Positions 11,794 through 23,539 of a stretch of 64,000 nucleotides of DNA are shown one piece after another. The position numbers were made by a program, and so were the translations under genes. Position 1 is the stretch's first letter. Each line of letters begins with the position of its first letter. This DNA comes from Dinochytrium kinnereticum (Eukaryota; Chytridiomycota; Chytridiomycetes; Chytridiales; Chytridiaceae). Where the stretch lies: positions 613-64,612 of the forward strand of contig JADGJT010000053.1 in NCBI GenBank assembly GCA_027604005.1, read 5' to 3'. The notes under the pieces were generated by a model that did not search any database, was not told the DNA's origin, and worked only from the letters and a program-made list of their open reading frames with translations.

Positions 11794-14782
11794 TTAAGTC
11801 CAGGGGTTTCCGTTGAGAGTCGCAGAACCTTTGACTGGTTTAACGATATCGTCTTCAGCTGGAGCACTGGCATGTAGGCTAACTCTATCTTGGTCTTCGT
11901 CTTCCGCACCACTTTCCAACTCGGCATTAACTGCCTCCTCCTCCCCGTCCTCCTCCTCACTCCCCTCCTCCTCCTCCTCCTCCTCCTCCTCACATTCCTC
12001 CTCCTCCTCCACCTCCGCCACCACCTACTCCACCACCACCACAACCACCACAACAAACACCACACCCACCAACACCCCCACCCCACAANNNNNNNNNNNN
12101 NNNNNNNNNNNCTCCTCATTCACCTCCTCCTCCTCCTCCTCCTCCTCCTCCTTGTACTCCTCCTCCTCCTCCTCCTCCTCCTCCTCCTCCTCTGACTCCT
12201 CTTCCTCCTCGGAGCTATCACTCTCCAAGAAATTATCCAGATCAACAATCTTCTTTGCTTTATTGGCCTTGCTGGCACCCGGCCTTCGAATCTCTTTCTC
12301 AACACTTGTGACGATATGGTCGCGGTTCCAGACTTCATGGGTTTCAGCGACTTCACGGACGGAGCTATCAGGCTTTTCAAGTGGCCAGTCTGATAATGGT
12401 ATGTAATCCCGCGCCGGGAAGTTAAGGGCGTGTGATAAACTTGCTAGAGTAAATCTTTCGCGGCCTATTAGGAAAAACGTCAGCCCGTATAAGAAAGCAA
12501 GTGCTTTAACCTGAAAATTTGCTTTTGGGCGCAGGGACAGCCTTCGGTCCAAGAACGACATCCTTAAGCGGATAAATAGAGGCCGTCTCAATTGAAAACC
12601 CAGAAAGCGCCTTCAAAAACCTCGCCCGATCGCGCACATCATAATCCACGTCATACCGCGCCAATGACAAAACATATTGGAATAAGGTCTTCAGAACTTC
12701 AATATCGGGGAATGAAGCAATAAGCTTTGCGCCAAGATTTAGAATCTGAAGCTTCACAACTGCTTCTTCCGGATTGAAGCTTTTTGCTGCGAGACGGAAC
12801 GTGTCTGGCGCGTCATCTGGGATGATCGAGCAGTATTGACCGACCAGCCAAAAAATAGAGGCTCGAGCGGCGCCGATAGTGATGGTGTCTAATGACTTTG
12901 CTAGCGATTGAATTAGCTTGGAATTTGCGTCTGGACGTAGTTGAACCAGTTGGCGAGTGACCACTACTGCTTCTGCCACGATTTTCTCTGAAGAAAACGT
13001 TAGTCTTAGAATAATCGCATTTGGTACCATCTTTGTTCGAAATGAGAGCCATTAGAACACCAAGACAGTCATCAGCCACCTCTGGTATTTTGCAACTAAT
13101 CCGACCCAAGGTTCTGATCGCTTGCATCACTAAATCAAGATCGTGCGTTCTAACATAGTCCTGCGGAGAAAGTTAAATTAAGAAGGCAGTAAATGTCCCT
13201 TACTTTAAACTCTTTCATTAGTTGATTAACATTAGATTCGGAAGCTAGAAAAGCCAAAATATCGAGCTTTAGCTCTCTAATATAAGGAGGCTCGTTAAGA
13301 TTCAAGAAAAACGCCTTTAGGTATGGCTGGAGAATGTAAGGACGGAACTCTGCGATTGTAACGACGTTCAACAGAACAAAATATGTCTCCTCAGGAAAGG
13401 TGTTCAAAAGGCGAACTAGTGTCTTCATAGGCCGATGGCATTCATCAAAGGGAGCCACATGAATAAAAAGCTTTACAGCTGTAAGAACAACCTAAATACT
13501 ATAGTAAATAAAAGCAAGGTACTGAATCCATACGGTGGGGTTTCTACTATTAAGAAGGGGAAGGGCGGAGTTCAGAAGAAGCCTGTGATCCAAGTCCATT
13601 TCCTTTGATGAAAATGTGAATTTTGATGCAGGGATGGGTTCCTTTTCTGAAGCATAAAAATCGGTTGAGGCTGGATCACTTTTCTTCGAAACAGAAACAT
13701 TGCCCTAAGATTAAAGTGAATATACATTCAAATGAAAATCTGTATTCAAAGAATTAACCTCTGCGTTTGGATCAAGAAAGTTCCGTCTGGAATACCGAAG
13801 TAGTAAATTCATGATCTCGACTTGACTCCATTCATCCGCATCTATCAAAAGTCTACAAAGCTTGCGAAAATGTTTATGGATTAAATCCAATCGCTCGGGG
13901 CATATTTCGTTGAAACTGGATATGACACTTCCAAGAACCAAAGTCGAGTTGTCATTAAAAAGAGTTTCAATAATTTCAATCAAAGACTCTTTCTGATTAG
14001 AGTCAAGGCTAGCTATAGCATTAGATCATAGACGATAAGAAGGCAGTAAACCTGTAACACTTTGAAATTGCATTGGCTGCAGCCTTACGAACATATGGTG
14101 AGAGGTCGCTAGCACCTTTTTTGAGGGCAAGCATAACTGCACAAGTTAGCCAAACATCAATATAATCGCTAACTTAAAGGAGCTATAACTTCCACTCGAA
14201 TACTTGACAATACTCTCAATGCCATGGCCCGAATTAATGGGTTTTTATCGCTTAAGTCTATGTCTTTAGGGCTCAATTCAAAAATGTGCGGTACCTTTTT
14301 GAAAAGTGTTGATAGACAAAAGTGCAAGATCCGGTTCTTGCTCAGCATATCGAAGAAGATATATATAAACAAGTTTCCGTACTTCAAAAGAAGGAGAGGC
14401 AACATTCTTCACAACATCTGATGGTGTAAGCACTTCGAAAACTGCTTGTACGGTACCTGGGAAAAACTCTGAAACGTTTCGACCCTTGGATATCATCTTT
14501 TCAAGTCAACAAATATTTTCAACATACAAATACCGCAATAAGCCTTTTCAGGCTATCTATTTTCTCTTTGTCAAACTATGTAATGTAATCAGAAAGCTGT
14601 TGGTCATTACTGGGATCACACACTTTCGAGTCCAGACTCTTCCGAATTTCGGATAACTTGTCTTCACTTGTTTCGTACAGATTCCCTGGCATAGCATCTT
14701 TGGATCGGTCGACAATTTCCTGCGTAAGCCGCTTTCCGGCCTCAGTGGCAAGGGATGCAGCTCGGCTCAGATACTTCTCCAT
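11794..14782 (-). CDS. AP-3 adaptor complex subunit beta
   Basis: Large adaptin of the AP-3 coat, which sorts cargo from Golgi/endosome to vacuole. Twelve exons join in phase (first 14782-14624, last 12464-11794), with introns as short as 37 nt. Family matches across junctions include [69 protein letters not shown] and [15 protein letters not shown]. An apparent in-frame TAG near 14578 disappears once a 48-nt intron (14623-14576) is removed. The C-terminal hinge is a long Glu/Ser acidic tract, as in other beta3 subunits. It holds a 23-N assembly gap (12089-12111) and then a Val/Gly-coding GT-rich stretch with one in-frame TAG (12025-12027), so the true tail sequence is uncertain. No ear domain is present. 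It is divergent from Sec8, 39 nt away. Confidence 0.93.
11930..12230 (-). repeat. trinucleotide low-complexity tract (CTC/CAC on + strand) with assembly gap
   Basis: A tract of TCC/CTC and CAC repeats on the plus strand, equal to GAG and GTG on the coding strand. It lies inside the acidic hinge of AP-3 beta. The 23 unknown bases at 12089-12111 sit in the middle, between a GAG-rich part and a GTG-rich part, which suggests that the assembler could not resolve the repeat. Confidence 0.9.
12089..12111. other. assembly gap (23 Ns)
   Basis: Run of 23 N inside the coding region of AP-3 beta. The true length is unknown. Taken at face value it keeps the reading frame, but a stop codon follows at 12025-12027. 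Confidence 1.
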
Positions 14783-14821
14783 AATCCAATTACAGTACAG
14801 GCAAATTTGACTGACAATTCA
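14783..14821. promoter_or_regulatory. bidirectional promoter, AP-3 beta / Sec8
   Basis: Only 39 nt separate the two divergent start codons, so both promoters and 5' leaders must overlap or extend into the partner gene. Both products act in vesicle traffic, which could favour shared control; that last point is inference. Confidence 0.6.
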
Positions 14822-17800
14822 ATGTTCTCCGCTAAAAGAACTCCAAAACGGGATCTCAATGTCACTGAGGTTGCAGAACCGTCGGTTGAAAGCGTTAGAC
14901 CGAAAGTGTATTCAGATGAGCCGAATACTCTTCCGAAAGAGGTCGTGGATATTATGAACGTTATCAGCAATGATTGGGATTTTATGACTGAAGAGGACGT
15001 AATTTATTTAATTAGCCAATGTAGTAACTCATGATATTCAGTTCAATCCCATACCACATGCATTATCGCTGCTTGATACTAGCTCTCTGGGTCTAAACTA
15101 TACAAAGTTTGGAAAGATATATGAAAAACTTGAGACAGCTATGGATCTTATTGTAAATGGTGCTGAGAAAGCAATTTCGTGTTTTAATTCCATCAGATTA
15201 CCACCAGGCCTTTAACACTGCTATACAAACCTTTTCGAGTGTCGTTGAAAATATATCTGGTAGACTTTAGCAAAAGCAACACCCTCACGTATAATAGATT
15301 CCCAAAAGCGTGTTAAAGATATGAAGTTGAATCTTGATAATTGTAAAGAATGGCTTCAATGCAAACGGTTTGATCTTCTTCATTTATGGGTGAAGAGTAT
15401 TCAGTACAAAGAAATGAACAGAATTTTGGATTTAATGTGAGGTGTCCTATTTCCGGAAGTTTCGCTAATATATGTAGTGATGAATTGCAAAAGACGCCTG
15501 AAAAACTTGAAACTTTGATACATGGAAAATTCTATCTTACAGCCGTGAGAACGTTGATATCGACCCTGAGAACGCTGAATGGTGATGATTTATGCGAGAT
15601 TGGAGCCCTTGAGAGCATTCGGTCCAAACTTGAAGATTTAAAAAACGTAGCTTACTGCGACTCCCAATGTAAAAGGGGGCTAACTTTTTTATAAAAAGAT
15701 TATTCCGGAATCTCTTTTAGAGGAATTACATAACCATATATACTTGAAGAGTCCATTCAGCCTTGATCGGATTGGCAAAGGTGTGGACTGTGGTAAGACT
15801 CCCAAAGTATCTTTATCTCACAGAACCCTTGAATTTCTTTTGACTATCAACTATAGTGTTTAATGGAGAAGATGGGTGAGGTATTTTTTGATTCCTTAAA
15901 TTCTTATTTTCTTTAGTCAGCAACAGAAGGTTTGAATGGACTAAAATTGAGCTCATTTGCAAAGATATCGGAAGATCTGGATCTCAACCCTGAAAGTGAC
16001 TCCTTTAGCTATATGAAGACTCTCTTGGAAAGCCTTTTTATTATCGGCCGACTGCCGGATGCGATAGAGGTATTTCGGAAAATATGTTTCTGTCTAATCT
16101 CTGCAGATAGTGCGTGAAAGGCTTCCTGTTGAGGTCTACTATGTTGTGGAGCGTACGATTCAAGAGGTAGATGGAAGGTAGGTGTGCTATTTCATCGGAA
16201 TCTAATTAGTAAAGGGCGTCAGCCTCAAATGAGCAACGACCTGATGACAGACAACTTTTTGATTTAATCGGTTCAAGTACGAAAGCAGATCAGGCTTCTC
16301 TTCTGCGTGATCTTTTGTCAAACCTTTTCGTTAAGTTAGAGGCAATCATTGATGGTCATAAGTTTATAGCTTCTTTTGTAAATTCTAAGGTAGTTTATTT
16401 AAATATGGTGGATAATTGACTAATTAGTTTTTATGAAGGCTTTGAATTTCGAAAGTAAGTTAACATAAATACTAACCGAGCGTTATGGTCGTGACTTCCA
16501 ATCTTACTCTTCTGCCTAGTGTATAGTGAACGAGATGTTTGGCTTACTATCCAAAATGAAGTAAGCGTCTAATATCTTTCTATTTTTTACAGATGATAAA
16601 TAGGTTAAAGCATTGCTCTACGACTATTTGACGAACTCAAGTCGAACTTCCACATTTGCCAATGCAGTTGTGTCTATGAACGAGATTTTAAAGGAAAAAA
16701 GGACCATCAAAAGAGGACAAAAGACACGAAAGGTTTACATTTCTCTCTGTTAAAAGCTCATTTTACAAGCAAATTTTCCGCATAACGGGGTCAACCTTGC
16801 CCGATAACTTAGAGAAAGAGTATAAAGATATAATCAATTCATCCGCATCGACCACAATTGGTCTAGGGTCAGCCGTAGGAGGAGAAAATAACTCTTTGGG
16901 GGGATTATCAATCGGAATTATCGATAAATATGCAAACGTAGTTGCTGCTGGTCATCGACTTCTAGTGCGTCCTGATCCGTATAATGTGCTGTTGGCGTTC
17001 AAACCAACAATAGCATTTTCAGAGAAAATAGAGACATCTATTGAATTCAGGTATGTAAGGGAAGCCTCAACGGTAACTTAACCATGATGCAGATCCGGAA
17101 ATTTCAAAATATTCCTTGAGGAGTTTATTCTCAATGTTTTTCTACCTCAAATGGAAGAGCGTGTTTTGGAATATTTTCACAATTTTGTAAATGGTAGCTC
17201 ACAAACAACTTTGATTCCGGTTTCTTATAACTTCAGGCTCGGACGCGTTCCTAACGGAAACATCACCTGATATTGCTGGGTATCCACTATTAAAGGTTGT
17301 GAATATCTTCTTTCTCTCTTCTTACGAAATTAGAGTTCCATCGCATTGATAGTATTAATTCAAGGAATGTGCCGAACTTTGTATGCTATCCCGGTCCACC
17401 AGAATGAGTTTATAAAAATGATTGAAATGGTTTTGGTCAAGTACTATGAGAAATGTCTGAATCGATTTAGAGGTATGTGCAGGTTCACATCTTATTGGAT
17501 ATATATTGTGATCCTTTAACAAAGCATATAAAAGCCCTTATGTCAGGTGATCAAACTGGGCGTGAGTATGAGGGAGTTGGAATCATTAGTGCCGGTTGGG
17601 CGTGTGAAGATGAGATTGTAAAGCTATTGTTACAAAACACGTTTTTCCTGAATGGGGTAGTCTTAATAAGTTTTATGCGTACAAATAACCTTATCGCAGA
17701 CACCAGACCTAGAAATCAATCAATTGTTATCACAAAAGGTTTGAGATGCTATATGGACTACATTCATTTCTTTAGGAAACATTTATAGAGATGAAGTTGA

Positions 17801-18891
17801 AAAAAGAAAGGTCGTTTCATAGGAACGAGCTGATTTTTGAGCCTAGAAAGCTCAAGGCACTAGCCTCTATGCATTATAGCCTGGTACTCATAGAGCCAGG
17901 AATAGGCGTTAACTTGTTAGGATTGGTTCATATCTCAGGTATCCCAACTTCGAATGACTGATAAGATACGGCGGCGTATTCCGACCCTTCGCTCATTGAA
18001 AGCCAGCGAGAAATCCACGACTTCTGTAGTATGTTGAAAATTAAGCTGTATCTGATATCACGGCTAGGAAAACTACACGAAATGGTCAACGGATAGTCTT
18101 CCTGCACTTCCATTTGATACCGAAGATGACGTTCAACTTCCACTGAATGTTGAGATGGGCTCTCGTTTTGATTCGATTTTAAACTATTATCAAGAGCTCT
18201 CGGAGACTTATCTCTTTACATTACGTGTAGAGCTGAGATGCCATTCAATGTTTTATCTTGACCTGGCCATGCGAGAAGTCGTATCACAAAATAGCCTATT
18301 TTGACACCTATTAGGGAAACTATAATCTCGCAGATGAACCGGGAGAACCTGACCCATATGTATCGTTGCTGAATGAGGACCTTATCAATGTTGAAGAAGG
18401 CGTTAACAATGCTTTACCAACGCGAAGAATAAGGTTTATGTGAGCTTTGCATTTGCTCTCTAATATTTAAGATTCTTGTTCGATGGATTATCGTCTTTGA
18501 TCACTCATACACTATGTTCTAATCTGAGATACGTCAAGCAAGTGAATCACTTTGGAGTCTTAAAGCTTTTGCGCAATGTTCAATCCATCCAGCATTGCCT
18601 TACAAATATTGCAGCTATTCACGAGAAAGGACTGGATAGGGCTCGAGATTATTTTACTCTGCTTGGGTTTTCAGCTGAGGTCGGCTTTATTAATTTTTCT
18701 GCGCATTAACGGCTCGATAGGAACTCTATACCTTTATGAATGCAAACCCTGGCAAATTCACTTACGACGAGTACATCGTCATTCTGGACTTGACATTCCA
18801 ACCCCTCCTCGCTGACGACGCGCCTGGAGCCCGGAAGCAATACCAGCTCTACGTTGAGAAGATTAAAGCCTTTTTTGTTAATAGTAAATAA
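14822..18891 (+). CDS. SEC8: exocyst complex subunit Sec8 (EXOC4)
   Basis: Subunit of the exocyst, which tethers secretory vesicles to the plasma membrane. The ATG at 14822 opens a basic, disordered leader. The conserved N-terminal Sec8 region follows: FNPIPHALSLLDTSSLG, YHQAFNTAIQTFSS, ISDSQKRVKDMKLNL, LCEIGALESIRSKLED and ELHNHIYLKSPF. Early exons are 14822-14998, 15042-15159, 15197-15259, 15298-15436, 15478-15646 and 15699-15791, divided by introns of 43, 37, 38, 41 and 52 nt. Further short exons continue to the end. I could not fix every junction, notably near 15840-15920. The C-terminus reads FGVLKLLRNVQSIQHCLTN and ends at the TAA closing VEKIKAFFVNSK. The unusually high number of tiny introns explains the lack of any long open frame. 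Confidence 0.9.
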
Positions 18892-20040
18892 TTCCTGCCA
18901 GCATAGTTCTCGTTGCATGGCAGTCAAAGTGATTATTTTATTTTTAATAAATAAAAAATGCATTCCCACATCCACCACGCGTGACCCTGATGACGCGTCA
19001 ACTGAAATGGATTATCGTTATTGTTATTATAATAATCATTAGATTAAATGAACAAGAAGAAATAAAGAGAAAAGATCCAATCCGGAATATTGGGAGGCTG
19101 TGGCCGAAAGCAATTGGAGGATATTGTTTTGATCCATGCTCCATCGACCATTAAGGAGCAATTCTCCTCCTCCTTGACCCCAATGTCATGCGCATCACTC
19201 ATCAAGAGGAGAAAGAAGCAAAAAAAAGATAGGCCCCCCTCCACATCCATCCCCTCATTCCTTAATCTCACCGCTTCCACCTCATCCAAGACATCCACAT
19301 TCCAACATCTAATGGTATCCTCTAGGTCAGCCTCCCCAACCATCCCTTCGTTTCTTCATCCACTGACAACCTACCCTTCCCCCGTTTATTCATCCATCAC
19401 ATGCCCCTTCATATCTTCCGCACGAACACCATCAATCGCAACGTTCTTATCCACCAAATCCATTACATACCATTACTTCAACCTTAAACTCAATCCAACT
19501 CACCCAACTTTCTCACATCCACCACCTCCGTCAATTTTTTTCTTTATCAGCCTACATCCATTTTAGTGAACTGTCCGCACTCACCGACTCCATTCAATTG
19601 ATTCTATTTTTTTATTACCACAGTCAACCAGTGAAACGCGCGACGGCTAGGGAAGACAACGAGTCGCATCCTGGGAAGCCTAGTTGAATATCTGCGCCAT
19701 TAGAAGGCCTTGGAAAATCGTTAGTCACAGTTTGGAAGGGACGTTGTTGATGAGGTGGACCGATAAGTATGAGAGTTCGAGAGGATGGGACCATGGTGGT
19801 GTTCTTGACGTGTATGAGGGGAGGCTGTCATGGCGACATCGGCGAGAACTTACCATGTGTCGTGCGGTCCCAGTTTAGATCGACGATCTTGAGGGGAGAA
19901 AGGCTGTGTCGCGAATCCAAGAGACCATATATACAGCACCCCGTGCAGTGTGAACATTGTAGTTGCGTGATAAATCGTTGACGTGGCACAAAATGGTGTG
20001 CTACACAATTGTATTTATCAAAACAAAATAGCCATCTCAA
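18892..20040. other. 1.15-kb region without a confidently assignable gene
   Basis: Lies between the Sec8 stop codon and the DNAAF4 start. A C-rich plus-strand frame (19090-19566) and an overlapping minus-strand frame (19343-19044) are both open but show no family resemblance. On the minus strand a 62-residue reading (ATG at 19957, GTAAGT donor near 19862, stop at 19624) is possible after splicing. A 25-codon minus frame near 19400-19460 is also open. A noncoding RNA or a fast-evolving multi-exon gene would fit. I make no functional claim. Confidence 0.3.
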
Positions 20041-21871
20041 ATGACAATCATCATCAGTGACTATGACTTTGAGGAGACGGACGACAAGGCATTCGTTGAG
20101 GTTCACGTCAAGGGAATCAGCGCAAACAAGGCTGACACATATGGTTGATATCAATGAGTGGGAGGGAAGCTAATTTTTTAGCAAATGGAAGCTACATCAA
20201 GGTCAACTATCCCCCGCATCTCTTCGAGGCGGACCTTTGTGGTGAAATCGACCCAGAGGCTTCTACGGTCTTCATCGGTGTACATAAAGTCCGTTTTGAG
20301 CTGGTTAAGGTTGGAGTGTTTCCTATTTATTACTTATTCCTTTGAGGTGGTTCCTGGGCTGTGGGGTTCTCTGCAACCCATAAACATGTCAAAGAAGGAC
20401 AGGCGTCTTCGAAGAGAGGCTGCCTTCAAAAAGGCTATTGATTACGCAGAACAAGTAGGATTTTTAATAGTAATTACTAAAGGCAAGAGGCCAAAAGGAA
20501 AATTGCCGAAGCCAAACGTGCAGAGTCGAATCTGTTAATCAAAAAGCAAATTGAAGTGGAAAGGGAGGCGAGAGATAACATAGAGGCCATGAAAGCCGAG
20601 GAAAAAAAGAGGGCCCTTGTATGTAACTGCACGGCTACACTGTTCCGCAAATTCTGATATACTTTGATATACTTTCAGGAATTCCTCAGTATGTCAAACA
20701 CAGATCCCAAAAAAGCACCGAATCCATCCAGCCAAGACCATGTAAGCATTTTAAAAGCATCGTCGACGGATGGTAATGTTTGGAAATTCGCATGAAAGTG
20801 AGATCTTACTTTTGAGTATCATGTTAGGCGGTCTTAGTATGGAATCCCTTAATGGTGGTGAACGCGGTTTAGAAGAAAAGAGTGCAAAGAATGAGATTGA
20901 GGAATGCATGTTTGATTCAAATGAATTGTTCGTTGGTGAGACACAGGGTAAAGAAAGTCAGATAGGAACAGGCTTAACTGTCGACAGATGAAGTTGACGG
21001 TTGCGAATCAGAGCCATCAGATGATGAACTAGACATGACTGAAATTCTGTCGAAAGTGCGGGCGCAAATGAATGGTTGAGTTTTGAATAACGAAAGTTAC
21101 TTATTTGCTAAATAGCGAGAAAGAAAGACGCAAAGCCTACACCTCGAGCAACCGGTTCAATTATTGTTCGATTCACTGGCAGAAATCCTCTTCCAACTTC
21201 AGTGGCAAGAGAGTCTGAAGACGGTCTGTGCAGAACTTCCTTCAAAACCAACTTTATTAGCTAAGTGGAAGATGCGCGTAAAGTTACAAAGGGAGCAAGA
21301 CGTTCGGAATCGACTAGACTCTGTGAGTGGACCTCTCGACGAAAACGAGAAAAATCGTACGTGCCCGACTGGCCTTTCTTGCGCCCTAATCATTGTAGCC
21401 CTTTTCCTTCATGAAAAAGGAAACACATTCCTGAGAGCAGGGGACTTCACGTCTGCCATTAACGCGTTCACAGCTGCTTTGGTGCAGGATAATGAACTCA
21501 TTAGGTTAGTTTTCAATAATTATGCGTTTTTCTCAACGGCACGTAGTTCCATGGCAAACAGGTCGCTCTGTTATTTTTCCGTAGGATCCATGGACTTGTG
21601 CATTTCGGACTGCATCTCGGCTTTAGGTTTGATAGAAAGCGAGAAAAAAATTGCAATGGAAAAAGGAGAACGGATTCCAACCGAGTACGTGGCCATGGAA
21701 AGGGCGCTTCACGCCCGAAAGGGTGCAGCGTACTTTAATGCAGATAAAGTGACAGAGGCATTACAAGACTATAAAAAGGCTCATGCGCTCGACCCCGAAA
21801 ACAAAAGTATACAAGAAGATTTGGCAGCAGTTATGGCCAAGGTCCAGTGCGAAGATTTACTGCGAACATGA
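20041..21871 (+). CDS. DNAAF4: dynein axonemal assembly factor 4 (DNAAF4/DYX1C1), CS + TPR protein
   Basis: Cytoplasmic co-chaperone that assembles axonemal dynein arms with HSP90. The N-terminal CS (p23-like) domain starts at the ATG at 20041 (IIISDYDFEETDDKAFVEV). After a 38-nt intron (20144-20181) it continues ANGSYIKVNYPPHLFEADL, which matches DYX1C1 NYLKVNFPPFLFEA. A charged coiled coil (EAKRKIAEAKRAES, QIEVEREARDNIEAMK) follows, then the PRATGSIIVRFTGRNPLPTS linker. The C-terminal TPR repeats are LHEKGNTFLRAGDFTSAINA, SMANRSLCYFSVGSMDLCIS and ARKGAAYFNADKVTEALQDY. The gene has at least eight exons; some internal junctions between 20440 and 21160 are approximate. Its presence implies motile flagella in the life cycle. 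Confidence 0.9.
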
Positions 21872-21913
21872 TGGCCAAAGGCGGCATCAAACTTAGATCA
21901 TTCAAAATAGAGT

Positions 21914-22521
21914 CTACTCGGGATAGCTTTTCCTATTGATTCCGAAAATTCTGACATTATGCATCTGAGGCATTTTTCCAATCAAAACTATGACAAGCGA
22001 CGTGAGATTGATCATGAACGTCAGGAAGTCGTAGTGTGTGTAATGTGTGCTTAAAAGAAACCTGAAAGAATTGTAAGAATGCATGCAATTAGAGCACTTA
22101 GTGAGCATACAAAACTATCGGCACCAATGTTAGGTATTTTTTCGTTGGAGTGAACTGGGCACCATTGTCGATTTGCTCCCACAATGTTAGCCCGCTGTAT
22201 TCGCCTTGATTTACGTCAAACGGCGTCCCAATAACCCAATGAAACATGAAGAATGTGGCCTATTAAATAAATATTAGAAGGAGTCAAGAGCCTAAACCTG
22301 TCAAAAAACAGTACCGTGTTGTATATGACATTGGTCAATGTCCATGCTGCCTCAGCTGATAGTGCTGGAATAATTCCCAAGCCAATTCTCAAAGCAATCA
22401 GCACACATACATTGGTGACCCATGAGCCTGATAAAGTTTAACATCCTGCCGCGAATGCAACCCCACCCCTCAAATTCAGCCATGCGCTATTCGCGTTTGT
22501 CAGTTGCGCCGTTTGATCCAT
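21914..22521 (-). CDS. ORMDL/Orm family ER membrane protein
   Basis: Negative regulator of serine palmitoyltransferase, controlling sphingolipid synthesis in the ER. The ATG at 22521 opens MDQTAQLTNANSAWLN. Exons are 22521-22467, 22427-22315 and then two more to the stop at 21914. Conserved blocks are RGSWVTNV, AAWTLTNVIYN, ATFFMFHWVIGTPFD, LTLWEQIDNGAQFTPTKKYL, VPIVL, HYDFLTFMINL and LIGKMPQMHNVRIFGINR. The length (about 155 residues) and the four hydrophobic segments are typical. It is divergent from the VAP gene, 65 nt between start codons. Confidence 0.95.
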
Positions 22522-22586
22522 TTGAACAGTTCGCCTCTTGTGTTGTGAAACCGAATTTTTTCAGAACTGTTTGAAATCAGGTCAAG
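22522..22586. promoter_or_regulatory. bidirectional promoter, ORMDL / VAP
   Basis: Sixty-five nt separate the divergent ATGs of two ER-membrane lipid-homeostasis proteins. A shared promoter is inferred from spacing alone. The short interval is pyrimidine-rich just before the VAP start. Confidence 0.6.
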
Positions 22587-23415
22587 ATGGAAGCTTTCCT
22601 CTCGTTACAGCCAAGTCATGACCTCGAGTTTCGACGCCCTTTCAACAATGTTGTCAAGCAAACCCTGAAAGTCACAAACACACACCCCACCGAGCCTCTG
22701 GCTTTTAAAGTGAAGACCACGGCTCCCAAGCAATATTGCGTGAGGCCTAACTCTGGCAAAATCCCGCCGCAATCTTCTGCCGAAGTTCAGGTTCTTTTGC
22801 AAGCGATGAAGGAGGTTTGGGATTCTTTTGAGAATCCGTCTAATTTTATCTCTCAAGGATCCACCTTTGGATCATAAGTGCAAAGATAAATTCTTGGTCC
22901 AGGCAATTAAGATCCAGAATACCGACGGTGATGATCTTCAGGAGTTGTGGACGCGAGCTGAAAACTTAAAGAAAGTCGATCCTGAGGCTGCTAAAGAGCT
23001 TATTTGTGAGAAGAAACTGCGCTGCGTTTTCTTGCCGGCCGGGGTAACTCAGACCCCTACGTCATCCACCACTGTTGATTCCACCCCGGCGGTTACAGCC
23101 GATGCTCCGGCAGCAGCACGGACTATGAGTGGAAGTATCTTGAAAGATGCGGCTCCTGCAGATGCTGATCGGGAGCTCCGTGATTCCCGGGATACCATTA
23201 AGCGTCTTACAGCAGCATGCGAAGGCTACAAGAGCGAGATTGAGAGGTTGAACCTTCTCAGGCAGCGACGTGGTGCTGGTGGGAACGGATCGGAAGGCAT
23301 GGCGGTGGATTCAAAGGGAGGATCGTCCGCTTTCGCGGCGCAAAAAGGGATTCCTATGAATGTTGTCATTCTCATAGCATTGATTGCCTTCTTGCTTGGT
23401 GCTTATTTGCTCTAG
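22587..23415 (+). CDS. VAMP-associated protein (VAP/Scs2), MSP domain, tail-anchored
   Basis: A 261-residue protein from two exons (22587-22814 and 22858-23415; 43-nt intron). Residues about 3-125 are a major-sperm-protein domain: LEFRRPFNNVVKQTLKVTN, PLAFKVKTTAPKQYCVRPN and the DKFLVQAI strand. These are the residues that bind FFAT motifs. A Ser/Thr/Ala-rich linker, a coiled coil (LRDSRDTIKRLTAACEGYK) and a C-terminal transmembrane helix (NVVILIALIAFLLGAYLL) follow. VAP proteins sit in the ER and form contact sites with other membranes, recruiting lipid-transfer proteins. The neighbouring ORMDL gene shares the ER and sphingolipid theme. Confidence 0.95.
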
Positions 23416-23539
23416 TCGTTGTAATGGGCGGGTGCTTGAATGATTTGTTCTAAGTTTCGGATGGGTGACCCTCATTGGTTTCAAGATATATAAACAAGCT
23501 TTTTTTACAGTTTGCATGGATTTAACCAGTTGCTGTTGA

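Noticed and set aside
11813..12406. Ser-rich 197-codon plus-strand frame
   Set aside because: It is the antisense of the Glu-coding repeat in AP-3 beta and crosses the N gap.
14576..14623. In-frame TAG in AP-3 beta that might suggest stop-codon reassignment
   Set aside because: A 48-nt GTGTGT...ATAG intron removes it and restores [16 protein letters not shown], which aligns with the family. The standard code suffices.
19090..19566. 158-codon Ser/Thr/Pro-rich plus-strand frame
   Set aside because: Its composition follows C-rich low-complexity DNA. It has no domain, signal peptide or splice support.
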